From Terebella lapidaria (taxonomy: Eukaryota; Annelida; Polychaeta; Terebellida; Terebellidae): a stretch of 64,000 nucleotides of DNA. The stretch's first letter is position 1. Each line of letters starts with the position of its first letter. Both the position numbers and the translations under genes were made by a program. The stretch covers positions 17,019,809 through 17,083,808 of the forward strand of contig OX424559.1 in the NCBI GenBank assembly GCA_949152475.1, written 5' to 3'. Shown in pieces: positions 45,861 through 57,704 of this stretch. The notes beneath the pieces are model-generated. The model did no database searches, had not been told where the DNA came from, and saw nothing but the letters and a program-made list of their open reading frames with translations.

Positions 45861-48137
45861 GATATAGTACATAATGTGGGCATGTTTTCTGACCGTCCGA
45901 CAGTCCGACTGCAGACATCTCAATACTAAAGGGTACATTGATTTCGTTCAGACCATCCGACTGCAGACAATGATATAGTACATGATGGGGGCATGTTTTC
46001 AGACCGTCCGACAGTCCGATTGCAGACAGCTCAATACTAAAGGGTGCATTGATTTCCTTCCGCGACCATCCAACAGTCCGACTGCAGACATCTCAGTACT
46101 TAAGATGCACATTGATATCGTTCAAACCATCCGACTGCAGACAATGATATAGTACATGATTCGGGTATGTTTTCTGACCGTCCGACAGTCTGACTGCAGA
46201 CATCTCAATACTAAAGGGTACATTGATTTCGTTCAGACCATCCGACTGCAGACAATGATATAGTACATGATGGGGGCATGTTTTCAGACCGTCCGACAGT
46301 CCGACTGCAGACAGCTCAATACTAAAGGGTGCATTGATTTCCTTCCGCGACCATCCGACAGTCCGACTGCAGACGTCTCAATACTAAAGATGTACATTGA
46401 TATCGTTCAAACCATCTGACTGCAGACAATGATATAGTACATGATTCGGGTATGTTTTCTGACCGTCCGACAGTCCGACTGCAGACATCTCAATACTAAA
46501 GGGTACATTGATTTCGTTCAGACCATCCGACTGCAGACAATGATATATGTAAAGTTATTGACTGTCGTCCGCTCTTCGGGATCCTCGAGGATAGTCCTCT
46601 CACCACGAGTCCTTGCTGACGCGCATCCGCTATTCCGGATTCTTGCGGCAGCGCCGCTCACCGGAGGTCACTGTGGACACGGTAACCACTCTAACATTTA
46701 CAATAACCAGGTAACAGCCCACCCGACACGCCCAGGCCTACGGACACCATTCAGAAACTGGTTCATCACCACGGTGTTAGCTGGAGGGGCCTGGCGAGCC
46801 GCGGTCTGCCTCGGGGACGGAACCCTGTACAGTCCGACGAACTAGCCAGAGCCTACGTCACACCGTCCCGGGAAGGGAGAGAACTGGCGATCCACAGGGC
46901 TTGCGCCCCCGAGTCAGCAACTTGTCTCTCCCAGCCCGGGCCCCCCTATGGAAATTGTCCCCAGGGCCCCAAGGGGCCTCTACTCTTGACCAGGGAACGC
47001 AAAGCTCATGGTGAGCCCTGCGTGCGTCCTGTGCACTCTCTCTCGGACAATCTCCTCGATCGAGTAGCTTCCAGTGTATATATAATACACCACAAACTGA
47101 AGGACGCACGCGAGGTGTAATCAAACCATTGTTATAATTTACTGGAATAACGTAAATTACAATGCGTCACCGTAGCAACGCCCGCTCGAACAGAGCGTGT
47201 CAAAACAAGGCCAAGACAGAAAAGGCCACACAAATGGCATGTAGTTTTACAATCACCTGCCGCGATCTTAGGGCAAAATCGCCACATATAGTACATGATG
47301 GGGGCATGTTTTCTGACCGTCCGACAGTCCGACTGCAGACATCTCAATACTAAAGGGTACATTGATTTCGTTTCAGACCATCCGACTGCAGACAATGATA
47401 TAGTACATGATGGGGGCATGTTTTCAGACCGTCCGACCATTCTACTGCAGACATCTCAATACTGAAGGGTACATACATTTCCTTCCAACATTCCGACTGC
47501 AGACAATGATATAGAACATGACGGGGGCATGTTTTCTGACCGTCCGACAGTCCGACTGCAGACCTCTCAATACTAAAGGATACATTGATTTCCTTCCACG
47601 ACCATCCGACAGTCCGACTGCAGACAATAATATAGTACATGATGGGGGCATGTTTTCTGACCTTCCGACAGTCCGACTGCAGACATCTCAATACTGAAGG
47701 GTACATACATTTCCTTCCAACCTTCCGACTGCAGACATCTCAATACTAAAGGGTACAGGGATTTCGTTCAGATCATCCGACAGCAGACAATGATGTAGTA
47801 CATGACGGGGGCATGTTTTCTGACCGTCCGACAGTTCGACTGCAGACAATAATATAGTACATGATGGGGGCATGTTTTCTGACCTTCCGACAGTCCGACT
47901 GCAGACATCTCAATACTGAAGGGTACATACATTTCCTTCCAACCTTCCGACTGCAGACAATGATATAGTACATGACGGGGGCATTCTTTTCTGACTGTCC
48001 GACCATCCGTCTGCAGACATCTCGATACTAAAGGGTGCATTGATTCCCTCACGCAACCATCTGACAGTCCGACTACAGACACGGATATATTACATAATGG
48101 GTCATGTTTTCTGACCGTCCGACCTTCCGACTAATTA
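45861..48137 (+). repeat. Tandem satellite array, left arm
   Basis: Units alternate between two phrases, each bounded by CTGCAGACA: one continues ATGATATAGTACATGATGGG and GGCATGTTTTCTGACCGTCC, the other TCTCAATACTAAAGGGTACA and GATTTCGTTCAGACCATCC. Together they make a period of about 110-120 bp with many losses of single phrases. The array is split by the insertion at 46548-47286. Frames crossing it are translations of the repeat, not genes. Confidence 0.85.
46548..47286. mobile_element. Solo LTR of an LTR retroelement, 739 bp
   Basis: It interrupts the satellite between GATATA and TATAGTACATG. It begins TGTAAAG, ends GCCACA and is flanked by TATA on both sides (46544-46547, 47287-47290). 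TG...CA ends, the 4-bp duplication and the length, close to the 745-bp LTR at 22050, support a solo LTR; the sequence itself is not clearly similar to that LTR. It contains the TATA-like phrase GTGTATATATAATACACC near 47073. Confidence 0.65.
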
Positions 48138-48380
48138 ATGTCATTACAAAAAAATCTGCATCAGGCCCATGTTCTACGGGAGCTCACATTGTGTCATTTT
48201 ACATATTACATCCATATAAGCATACACCATTTATAAATATATTTTACATTTTATCACACATTTTCGTGGAAAAAAGGCCATATGTCAAAGTGTATATGAC
48301 ACTTTACAGTTTTGGTACCATACTGAAGTGTACATTTAGTTCCTCCTGAAAATCTGACTATCCGACTGCAGGCAATTATA

Positions 48381-50456
48381 TGACGCGGGATTTCCTGTCA
48401 GGCATTATTTCGTTACATCTGACTGATAGCAAAAAACATGATTTTCTTGATTTTCATCTTGTTTGTGTTAACTAAACTATCGAGTGAAACTATTAAACAC
48501 TTCATCGCACATCTCGTTCTGCATAAAGGAAGATATTCATGCACCAATGAGCTATAGAAAAATCTCTTATAAAAGTAATTTGGTCAGACGTAACATGACA
48601 CCGGAACAAAGTTTGCAGCTCTTATTTGAAGAATTATTTAACTTTTTTTAATTCAGTTTTGACTCATTTTATATCTCGGCTACATATTCTGTGAAAATAT
48701 GCATAATGAAACACATATGTTGTTACGTACACAGGTGAAGTATATCAAAATAAGTGACAGATGTAATAGGACGCGAAAATACTTTTTTAAAGTAAATATA
48801 TGTGCATATAAAATCTTTTCAAAGCTAAAAATGATGTTTTTTCTTGACGAAAATAAGCGTAATAATATTTTCAAACACATATGGCAATTATATTTATAAT
48901 GAATTTCTGGAAAAAGGCCCATAAATAAATTCACGTCCATGTTACGTCTAATGATGAGGACGACGTAACGAGGATAACACACTTTGGTGTCTTCGTTACA
49001 TCTGCAAATATCACACTAGTTTAGGATTCTTTGATCATTTATCATGAATATAACAATGTGAATTTTAGAATTTACAATACAAAAATTCAGAAGGTGTAGA
49101 GAAGAAGTGAATAGAGCGTGGAATGTTGAAAATACGATAAACAGATTGTCCAGATGTACTCATGACTCGTTGTGTCCATGTTACGTCTAAGATGAAAGTG
49201 TCAGTGTTACGTCTTTGCATAAATAACACATGCAGGCAGAACAGAGAATACCTCTCATATTATACACATTCAGAAAGTTGAGATGTAAAATGTGGATAGA
49301 GCGTGGATTGTTGAAAATACGCTAGATTTTCCAGATGTAACCATGACTCGTTGTGTCCATGTTACGTCTAAAATGAAAGTGTCCATATTACGTCTTCGCA
49401 CAAATAACACATGCAGGCGAAACGTAGAATCTCATATTATACACATTCAGAAAGTCGAGATGTAACAAGTACACCAACATCGTGTCTCTGTTACGTCTTG
49501 TGGCTGATTTCACATAGTGGCGTGAAGCACTTCCTATATCCGATGACTAGTTACTGGCAATGAGATCCATTTAATTCATATAGCGCGATGTGATTCTGAA
49601 TGTGCATAACACACAATCAGATGCTGAGAAATAATGATGAATATGGCTAGATGTAACACGGGCGCAAACAGTTGCACAACCCATCGTTATCTCAATGAAA
49701 TGAAAGAAAAAAATTGTTTACCAACAAACACGTTGTTAGGTATATGCAGTAGGGCATCAAGTCCCACATTCTACTACTCTTTACCAATATGTCAAGTTTT
49801 GGTCAGATGTAACTATCCTATTTTGAACCTTTTGGAGGGCACCCTCACCGGGTTGATGTGCTCGTAGTTTGCAGAGGAAAAAACGCAAGTTGGTCCTGTG
49901 TATTCAAACCCATTGCTGGCTGTTGGCACAGTTGTAAAATATATTGATGATAATAAAAAATTTAAGTAGTGTTTGTGTTGAACCATTTAAACACCATAGT
50001 CTAAAGCGAAACGTTTTGGACACGAAAGGCTTAGAAATAATATGAACTTATGTGATTCTGTAAAGATCTGTCTGGCCATATTATGTGTATAAGTGATCAA
50101 TATCCCCTATATTTCTTTAAGTGGATTTGAGGTTATTCATATTTCCATTTAAATCATCTGTTTTGATGCAATTGTCAAGACGTAACACGAGGACACGTAT
50201 GTCGTGGAAAAAAGTGTCTAAATTGATATATAAGTCTTATTGAACAAAGCCTGAAGGAAGGCACTATTGAAAAGACACGAAAAAAAATAGTCATTGTCCC
50301 TATAAATTTGCTAGGTTTTATGACAGGGAGTTATCTCCCAATATTTTTTTATATTGTTAAAAAACTGAATCAAGATAATCTGTGTTGTAAATAACGAAAT
50401 GGCACGCATTTCATACAGACGTAACGAAATAATGCCTGACAGCAAATCCCGCGTCA
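48381..50456. mobile_element. Non-autonomous TIR DNA element, 2.1 kb, rich in GTTACRTC
   Basis: The ends are TGACGCGGGATTT and AAATCCCGCGTCA, and the similarity continues inward for about 40 bp (TGTCAGGCATTATTTCGTTAC against its complement). TATA lies on both sides (48377-48380, 50457-50460). The interior contains about 15 exact GTTACRTC words in both orientations, including one in each end, and an internal duplication of about 190 bp (around 49080-49450). No transposase frame is seen, so it depends on a helper. Confidence 0.7.
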
Positions 50457-50589
50457 TATAGCTATATGATGGAGCATATTTTCTGACTGTCCGTCTTTCA
50501 AAGTGCAGACGATAATATAACAATAATATGTTTTTGAAGGGCGTGTGATTATTTACGGCGAAGCTCAGATTATCTCCAGTACCTTTTTT

Positions 50590-50885
50590 GTACCTTTTAG
50601 TTATGAGATGTCTGCTGTCGGATGGTCGGACGGTCAGAAAACATGCCCCCATCATGTACTATATCATTGTCTGCAGTCGGATGGTTTGAACGATATCAAT
50701 GTACATCTTTAGTATTGAGATGTCTGCAGTCGGACTGTCGGACGGTCAGAAAACATACCCCCCATCATGTACTATATCATTGTGTGCAGTCGGATGGTCT
50801 GAACGAAATCAATTTACCCTTTAGTATTGAGATGTCTGCAGTCGGACTGTCGGTTGGTCGCGGAAGGGAATAAAAAACATGCCCC
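50590..50885 (-). repeat. Satellite array, right arm, inverted
   Basis: The same CTGCAGACA-bounded phrases as in the left arm, here on the minus strand (TGTCTGCAGTCGGACTGTCGG and GAAAACATGCCCCCATCATG type phrases). About three phrase pairs remain. Confidence 0.8.
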
Positions 50886-51662
50886 CATCATGTGGAAAAT
50901 ATATATTATATATATATATTACAATTATAAAATTTGTGGAGTAAGATACGCTACATGTGTCAAATTTGTTTCTGTTTCTTTAATTCAAACTTTATAAATC
51001 CGTCCTCGCCTGATCAACAATTGAACACATAACACATTTCTGGGCAAAACCCTGACATACCAAACAATTCACTGATATTATGAACAGTAGTGTGTAGTGT
51101 TATTGCGGTGTGTGACCAGGAGTGATCCCAGCTACTTCACAGGGAGAAACCGTTTGTCTGATTCTCGTGTATTATTCCGATTCAATAATAATCAATCAAT
51201 CTGACGGCATATATTCTATTTACTACTTATATTATTGTAGAATATGAATTATGTTCAGTTTCTTATGTTGTTTTCGCCGTTGTTCAAATATATTTGTCGA
51301 AAATCAGAGACAAACGGTTCCCCATCCTTGTTACATAGGAAATGACTTGAATGTCGTAGAAGGATTTTCATGAAACGAAATAGGTAAATATACGATAATA
51401 CGTAAACTTTGGTGGCAGGTTTCCGGTTTTGAAAACGAGGCTCGTTCTTTTTTCCCGAGCCGAGCACATTTCCAAGGTGCATAAATTTTGACGCTAGATA
51501 AAAGTCGTCGATATATGTGAAATAGTAGACTATAAATGTCGGTCCCGTGGGGAAGACCTCCTAACATCCATTCCTTCAATTATAAACGGTCCAAATACAA
51601 TGTGATGGCGCAAAATAGTCCGTTATTCACATCAAACACTGAACGGCCATGGCACGTGTTTC

Positions 51663-52603
51663 TAGCCCTGAAAACAAGGCAAAAGCAGGGTGTATTTTAA
51701 GATTTTTTTTTTTTCGTTCACCCTGCTTGCCTTGAACTGATGCATTTGAGAATCCACGGAGAAAATGACGAAACACCCCCGGTCACTTCAACTCGACAAT
51801 TCATGCAGAAATACACATTTCACGCATACATCGCTTGTTTTTTTTATGCACGGGTCCTTATACTACATCACCGGCCAGTTTATGTTGAGAAATATCCAAG
51901 TTTATTCATGAATACGAAGATTTTATCCAGTTTTCTGCAAATCTGCCAGCGGTCGGATTTTCGAGCCGCTCGTATGCCACCAAAATTGTCATGTGACCTG
52001 TCATGTGACGCCGAGTCGCGCGAGTGGTAAATCATTCCTGGTTATTTTCTAGAAGCGGTGGATTTCAAAATAACGAAAATATTTTGTCACAAACAAATGA
52101 AGTTTTAGTTGCGTTCCTTTAATTGTAACAACATTTACCGTAATTTTGACAACGTTTAACAGTGTTTAAACAGATGGTACACACCTGTACCAGTTTCGGG
52201 TTGTGGTATCTGGAATTATAAAGAAACCGCCCATGATGAAATATAGCGAATGACGCGTCACATGACAGGTCACATGACCATTTTGGTGGCATACGAGCGG
52301 CTCGAAAATCCGACCGCTGGCAGATTTGCAGAAAACTGGATAAAATCTTCGTATTCATGAATAAACTTGGATATTTCTCAACATAAACTGGCCGGTGATG
52401 TAGTATAAGGACCCGTGCATAAAAAAAACAAGCGATGTATGCGTGAAATGTGTATTTCTGCATGAATTGTCGAGTTGAAGTGACCGGGGGTGTTTCGTCA
52501 TTTTCTCCGTGGATTCTCAAATGCATCAGTTCAAGGCAAGCAGGGTGAACGAAAAAAAAAAAATCTTAAAATACACCCTGCTTTTGCCTTGTTTTCAGGG
52601 CTA
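51663..52603. mobile_element. Near-palindromic TIR element with 9-bp target duplications (MULE-like)
   Basis: Begins TAGCCCTGAAAACAAGG and ends CCTTGTTTTCAGGGCTA. The two 348-bp arms (51663-52010 and 52256-52603) read almost identically as inverted repeats, around a loop of about 245 bp. ACGTGTTTC flanks both sides (51654-51662, 52604-52612). A 9-bp duplication with very long TIRs fits Mutator-like elements (inference from class rules). Each arm contains the same open frame of about 90 codons, probably a by-product of the repeat. High arm identity suggests recent origin or ongoing conversion. Confidence 0.8.
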
Positions 52604-52762
52604 ACGTGTTTCGTGATTCTTAGCACATGTGACATGAATACTTGTCGAATCTTGTGGGCATTTCTACTTCCTTGGAGTTTTCTGTATTCAGTGTTGACAA
52701 TTGATTTTATGATAAAATTACCAGATGTTATGAATGTGATGGCGGGTGATTAATCCGATTAT

Positions 52763-53120
52763 CGGGTGTCGGTTGCTCAGTGCAGTGGTAGAGTGCTCGC
52801 CTCACAAACGATTGGTCAAGGACAAGGGTTCAATTCCAGGTCTCGCTCACTGGTGAAATTATCACCTGATATGTTGTCCTTCGGCCTGGATAGGACACTG
52901 AAACTCGCTGCTGAGTGAGGATTACTTACGGTTGCTGCACCAGGATTCTCATCGGTGGTTAAGGGGAAGCTGATAGATGTACCGTGGTCTATTTCAGGCC
53001 GCTATAGAAATTCTGACAATGCAGTACACACACCACACGAAACAGGACCCCACTGGAAATAAGTGCATGCACTTTCGTGGGTTATCCTGAAGACTCGTCC
53101 CCCTGAATAAATCCAATCTA
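52763..53120 (+). mobile_element. tRNA-derived SINE
   Basis: The head resembles a tRNA: GGTTGCTCAGTGCAGTGG with an A-box-like region near 52775-52795, GCTCGCCTCACAAACG as a worn anticodon arm, and the B box GGTTCAATTCC at 52827-52837. It continues into an unrelated body of about 250 bp ending in CTGAATAAATCCAATCTAATG. That combination is a polymerase III SINE, not a tRNA gene. It is most like a Gly or Val tRNA by eye. It lies upstream of RPS19. Confidence 0.85.
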
Positions 53121-53591
53121 ATGATTCAGCAGTTTATAGACAAAGTATGTCTTTTGGGATTACATGTACCTGCCGAGGACCGCAGGCCTGAAAGACGAAG
53201 TTCCATGCATTGTCAATTTCAAATGTGTTCCTCGTTGTGAACAAAATCTATTGGTTCAAAACTTGGTGAAAACTAATGAATATTGCAGCTAAACCTACCA
53301 AAATGGCGAATTAATTGTTCCATGTGAAAGATTCAAAGCTGTTCATGTTTGTCTCCATCATGTTTGTTACCGACAAATTTCGCACAAAGTTGTCATTCAA
53401 TGACATGAAATTGAAAGCTTCATGCCAGGAAGAACTCGTACGATATTCTGACATGGTATTCGAGTAGCAGAGCACCCTTGCACTTCGAACAATTGTCATT
53501 GGCTGAAATCAGAGATCTACGAGAAGTACAAAATTGCGTTGCTGTTATATGCTTCTCACAAGTTTTGAAAGTACGTTTTTGTTTGTTACAG

Positions 53592-55529
53592 ATGCCCGGA
53601 GTTTCCGTGAAGGACGTGGATCAGCACGAGTTTGTCAAGGCGCTCGCTGCCTTTCTCAAGAAGTAAGTAGCGATGTATACACTGTAAGGCCTTCTGTATT
53701 CCAGCAATGTTAATCATGAATCATGGCCTGGTACCTATAGTGTCTGCTGCACCATCTTTGCCAACGTCTCAATTATTAGTCACTTTATTGTGGTTTATAT
53801 TTTGTGGTGTGTACGTACTTTTTAAGACGAGCATTTGGAGTTTTGCATCATGTTCGTGACCGTATATATTCCAGGTCTGGGAAGTTGAAGGTGCCTGACT
53901 GGACGGACATCGCTAAGAATGGACACCACAAGGAACTTGCCCCGTACGATGAAGACTGGTACTACATTCGCGCAGGTACGTTTAATTTGTAATTCACAAG
54001 TGCTCACTGAGACTGGTTGTGGGACTTGATTTTATGTGGAAGTTGAGTGTGACAAATATTCCACTAATATTGTGGGTGGAACACAGGAAATCCATATGGA
54101 AATTCTACTGCCACATTATGTACAACGTTAACTTACAATTACTTGCAGTAGATGTGTATTAGAAATTACATAGATTATTTATATATTTTGCTGGTTATAT
54201 TTGCTTGATCCTGATTGGTCAGTATCTGTATTGTAGCATCCATGGCCCGCCATCTCTACATCCGCGCCCCTGTCGGTGTAAGCGCCTTCCGCAAGATCTA
54301 CGGTGGTAAGTTTCGTCCGCATATGTGTCAGAGGCATGTAGTTTCTGTCAACTCATCATGGTCCTGACTCCTTTATTGGTCTTCAAAACTTGAAGCAAAT
54401 TTGCAACATTCTGTAATGAGGCTGTACACTGTATATGAATCACTTTGTAAGTCTCTAGTTTGCAACATTGTTTGGCCAAAGAAAAACATTTCTGACTTGA
54501 CGAGGAATTTCAGGATTTGCGTTATGGCTAGTGTCTCTATTAGTTACGTGTAACAATATCCGCAGGCCGCAAGAGGAACGGAACGTGTCCCAGCCACTTC
54601 TGTCTCGGGTCATCGTCCGTCGCCAGGAAAGTTCTCCAGTCTCTCGAGGGCGTCAAGCTGGTGGAGAAGGATACCACCGGGTCAGTACCATCAGCAGGCA
54701 GCTCTGTACTTGGATACAGTGGTCCCCCTCAGATATGACACCCCTCAATAAACAATTCCCCCTCTATCAAGACAGTTTTGTGTGGCGTTGGGATCAGTTT
54801 GACATGTAAATGAATCCTTCTAATAAGACTTCCTCTCAGATAAGAACTTAGTTTTGTGGCATAACAGTAGGTCTTATCTGAGAACCAATGGATATAACCT
54901 GAGTGAACGAAAATTTCATCTGTGTTAGATTTGTAGATCGCAGTGTTAAAATCCCTTCGATATTTCAATATTGTAAACAGTGTAATATATGGGGCAGTGG
55001 GATACTTTAAGGATATTAACAATAAAAATTTGCCAATTTTAATTGGTTTTGCAGCATTGAAAAATGTGAATGGAAAATGCATTAGCCTACCTAACCTAAA
55101 TTTTCTCAACTTTTTTTCACCGGGATTTTATTAGGAGATTTCATAGCTGAGATTGTTTCAGGAAAATTAGTATTTGGGTTTGAATGTCCTTTCCTTATAG
55201 TATCAATGTACTTACAGTACTTAATTTCGCTGGGATTTAATCTATAGGTTTTGTTTTTACCGTGTAATCCATAAAAAAAAGTATGTTTACATTAGCAGTT
55301 GTTAATCTGAGTATGAACCCTCGAAAATCACTTGTGAAATTGAAAACTACAAAGAAAAATTATCAGAAAGAAATCTTAAATTTTTTTCAAGCCTATCGTC
55401 AGGTTTTGATTGGTGTATGTTTTGGGTATTTCCAGGGGCCGCAAGCTGTCGCCACAAGGCCGTCGTGACTTGGATCGAATCGCCTCCCAGCTCAAAGCGA
55501 ACACGAAGAAAGTTGTGACTGATGCATGA
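53592..55529 (+). CDS. RPS19: 40S ribosomal protein S19 (eS19), 149 aa
   Basis: eS19 is part of the head of the small ribosomal subunit and is needed for maturation of its rRNA. Five coding exons read directly: 53592-53662, 53875-53975, 54237-54305, 54566-54680, 55436-55529; all introns GT-AG, phases consistent, total 450 nt. The protein starts [20 protein letters not shown] and keeps family blocks [52 protein letters not shown] and [12 protein letters not shown]. Length is close to the usual 145. The ATG follows a splice acceptor directly, so a non-coding first exon with the expected pyrimidine-rich promoter must lie upstream; I could not fix it. Confidence 0.97.
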
Positions 55530-55560
55530 GAACACTCCTTGTACACAGTCATCTCGTAAA

Positions 55561-55566
55561 AATAAA
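55561..55566 (+). promoter_or_regulatory. Polyadenylation signal of RPS19
   Basis: AATAAA 32 nt after the stop codon, giving the very short 3' UTR typical of ribosomal protein genes. Confidence 0.85.
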
Positions 55567-55939
55567 GATCACGCTTGAACCTAATGCTTTGTGTACTGTA
55601 TGCTTACTGTGGAATGTTCAATTTGAATACATATATATTATCGGACATAATATGACATTTGACAGTATATTAAATATGATATATTTGTACCATTACCACA
55701 TGCAAAAAACGATTTCAATTAGGATGTTTATCACTTGATGCAAACTATTGCAATGATTGAAGTGCTTGCTAGTACCATGTGATTCGAAAGAACAATATTT
55801 AGTGGAATATGTAGAGTTGCAATAACCAAATTTTTGAACTGAAATCCATCGGTCCTAAAAAATTGGAGAACCAGGTTCAGAAAGTCATGAAGAGCAAGAT
55901 TCCTATGCATATCGAAGCAACTAAGGTACATGTTTACAG

Positions 55940-57682
55940 GTGAAAAAACATAGGCCCAAGGGACCTGCAGCTTACCGGCTAGCCAATAGGTGATCGGACC
56001 GATGGTCTGGTAACTTCAAGGTTACAAGTATATTCAGCATATATCATTTCCTATATGTCCACAATTGATTTCCTAGCTGTAAAGTTAACAACAAGTGAGA
56101 TATGCGTCATTCCTTGCTCTGACCTTGAAAATGAGGTCAAAGGTCATCCAAAGTCACGAGAATATATTATTTCTCATATGTCCACAATTCATTCCCAAGC
56201 CGAAAAGTAAATAAGCGAGATATTAACCATTTTGTGCTCTGACCTTGAAAATGAGGTCGAAGGTCAAATTCAAGGTACTCCGAATATTCAGCATATACCG
56301 GTATCATTTCCTATATATGTCCACAATTTATTTCTAAACTGTAAAGTCATTTTATTATAATATAAAACTGTAAAGTCATTTTATTATAATATAAATATTA
56401 GCCATTTTGTGCTTTGACCTTGAAAATGAGGTCAGAGGTCGAATTCAAGGTCATCACATGGCAATCTTCAGAATATATCATTTCCTATATGTTCACAATT
56501 GATTCCTAAGCTGTAAAGTGATGATAAGCGAGATATTAGCCATTTTGTGCTTTGACCTTGAAAATGAGGTCAAAGATCATATTCAAGGTCATGAGAATAT
56601 TTAGTATATATCATTTCTTATATGTCCACAATTGATTCCCAAACTGTAAAGTGAATCATAAGCGAGATATAAGCCATTTGGTGCTCTGACCTTGAAAATG
56701 AGGTGAAACGTCAGATTCAAGGTCATCAGAATATTCGGCATACCTGGTATATCATTTCCAATATGTCCACATTTGATTTCTAAGCTGTAAAGTCGAAAAT
56801 AAGCAAGATAATATCCATTTTGTGCTTTGACCTTGAAAATTAGGTCAAATGTCAATTTCAAGGTCATCAGAGTATTCGATATCATTTCCTATATGTCCAC
56901 AATTGATTCCTAAGCTGTAAAGTCGATGAAAAGCGAGATATCAGCTATTTTGTGCCTTGACCTTGATAATGAGGTCAAAGGTCAAATTCAAGGTCACGAG
57001 AATATTCAGCATATATCATTTCCTATTTGTCCACAATTGATTCCCAAGAAGTAAAGTCAATAATAAGCGAAATATTGGCTATTTTGTGCTCTGACCTTGA
57101 AAATTAGGTAAAGGTCAAATTCAAGGTCACGAGAATATTCAACATATATCATTTCCTATATGTCCGCAATTGATTCCAAGTCTCTAATTTCAATATTAAG
57201 TGAGATATCAAGAACATTGTGGCCCATTATAAAGCATAGGAGAATTTAACATGGGAAAGTCCTATATGGGCTTTGTAAAAAACATCAAAATGGCCGCCGC
57301 ATGCAGTCCGGCGATTCAAGAGCATCAAAACTTATACACATCATAAGGATACATGAGGGGAACAATTTGAAACTAAAATCTCAAAACCGATCAGACAGTT
57401 TTTGAGGAAATAATTTTTGAAGTTGAAAATATGCAAAAACGGCCATTTTCGGCATAAAAATGGCCGCCAAAACTGCATAATCCATTGAATCAAAAAAATG
57501 AAAAGAAAAAAACGTCTGAGGGTATTGACCCAATACATATTTACACAAACTTAATTGTTATGAACAACTTTATCAGCCCGAAAAAAGGATAAAATATGTT
57601 AACAGATGATGTGGCGGACGACGGCGACGGACGAAAAACCACGACAATAGCTTTTCGGCCCTTATGGGTCGGTAAGCTAAAA
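55940..57682 (+). mobile_element. GGTTACCGGAC-family element, copy C, with expanded AGGTCA repeats
   Basis: Starts with CATAGGCCCAAGGGACC and a decayed end motif, ends near 57680 with GGTCGGTAAGCTAAAAAT. Most of it is a diverged tandem repeat with a period of about 125-140 bp, about eight to ten units. Each unit has ATATCATTTCCTATATGTCC, ACAATTGATTCC, TAAGCGAGATATTAGCC and TGACCTTGAAAATGAGGTCA followed by ATTCAAGGTCA. The right part has the family's AAAATGGCCGCC and CGGACGACGGCGACGGACG blocks. No protein gene is present. Confidence 0.7.
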
Positions 57683-57704
57683 ATAAGCACAACCTCGAAC
57701 AGAA

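Larger units (their letters stand above)
45800..50957. mobile_element. 5.2-kb foldback-like structure with satellite-filled arms
   Basis: The outermost ends match in inverse orientation: CGTATCTTACTCTACAAATTTT-type sequence at 45800-45828 and its complement at 50929-50957. Inside each end lie tandem repeats of the same family, plus-oriented at 45861-48137 and inverted at about 50590-50885. Long inverted arms made of tandem units resemble foldback/Galileo-type DNA elements (class knowledge). The middle holds a separate TIR element (48381-50456) and the left arm holds a solo LTR (46548-47286). I see no transposase. Confidence 0.55.

Noticed and set aside
47132-48082. Several overlapping frames with Cys-rich repeats (MSAVGLSDGQ type)
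   Set aside because: They are translations of the satellite array and change with each lost repeat phrase.
45861-48137. Possible CRISPR-like array
   Set aside because: The phrases between repeats are themselves repeated, the sequence is clearly eukaryotic, and no cas gene is present; it is a satellite.
51740-52526. The same roughly 90-codon frame in both arms of the palindromic element
   Set aside because: Identity follows from the inverted repeat; no recognisable domain. Coding cannot be excluded but is unsupported.
52763-52837. A tRNA gene
   Set aside because: The A and B boxes are present but the anticodon arm and acceptor pairing are worn and the sequence continues into a SINE body.
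53663-55435. snoRNAs in RPS19 introns
   Set aside because: Ribosomal protein introns often host them, but I found no convincing paired C/D or H/ACA boxes.
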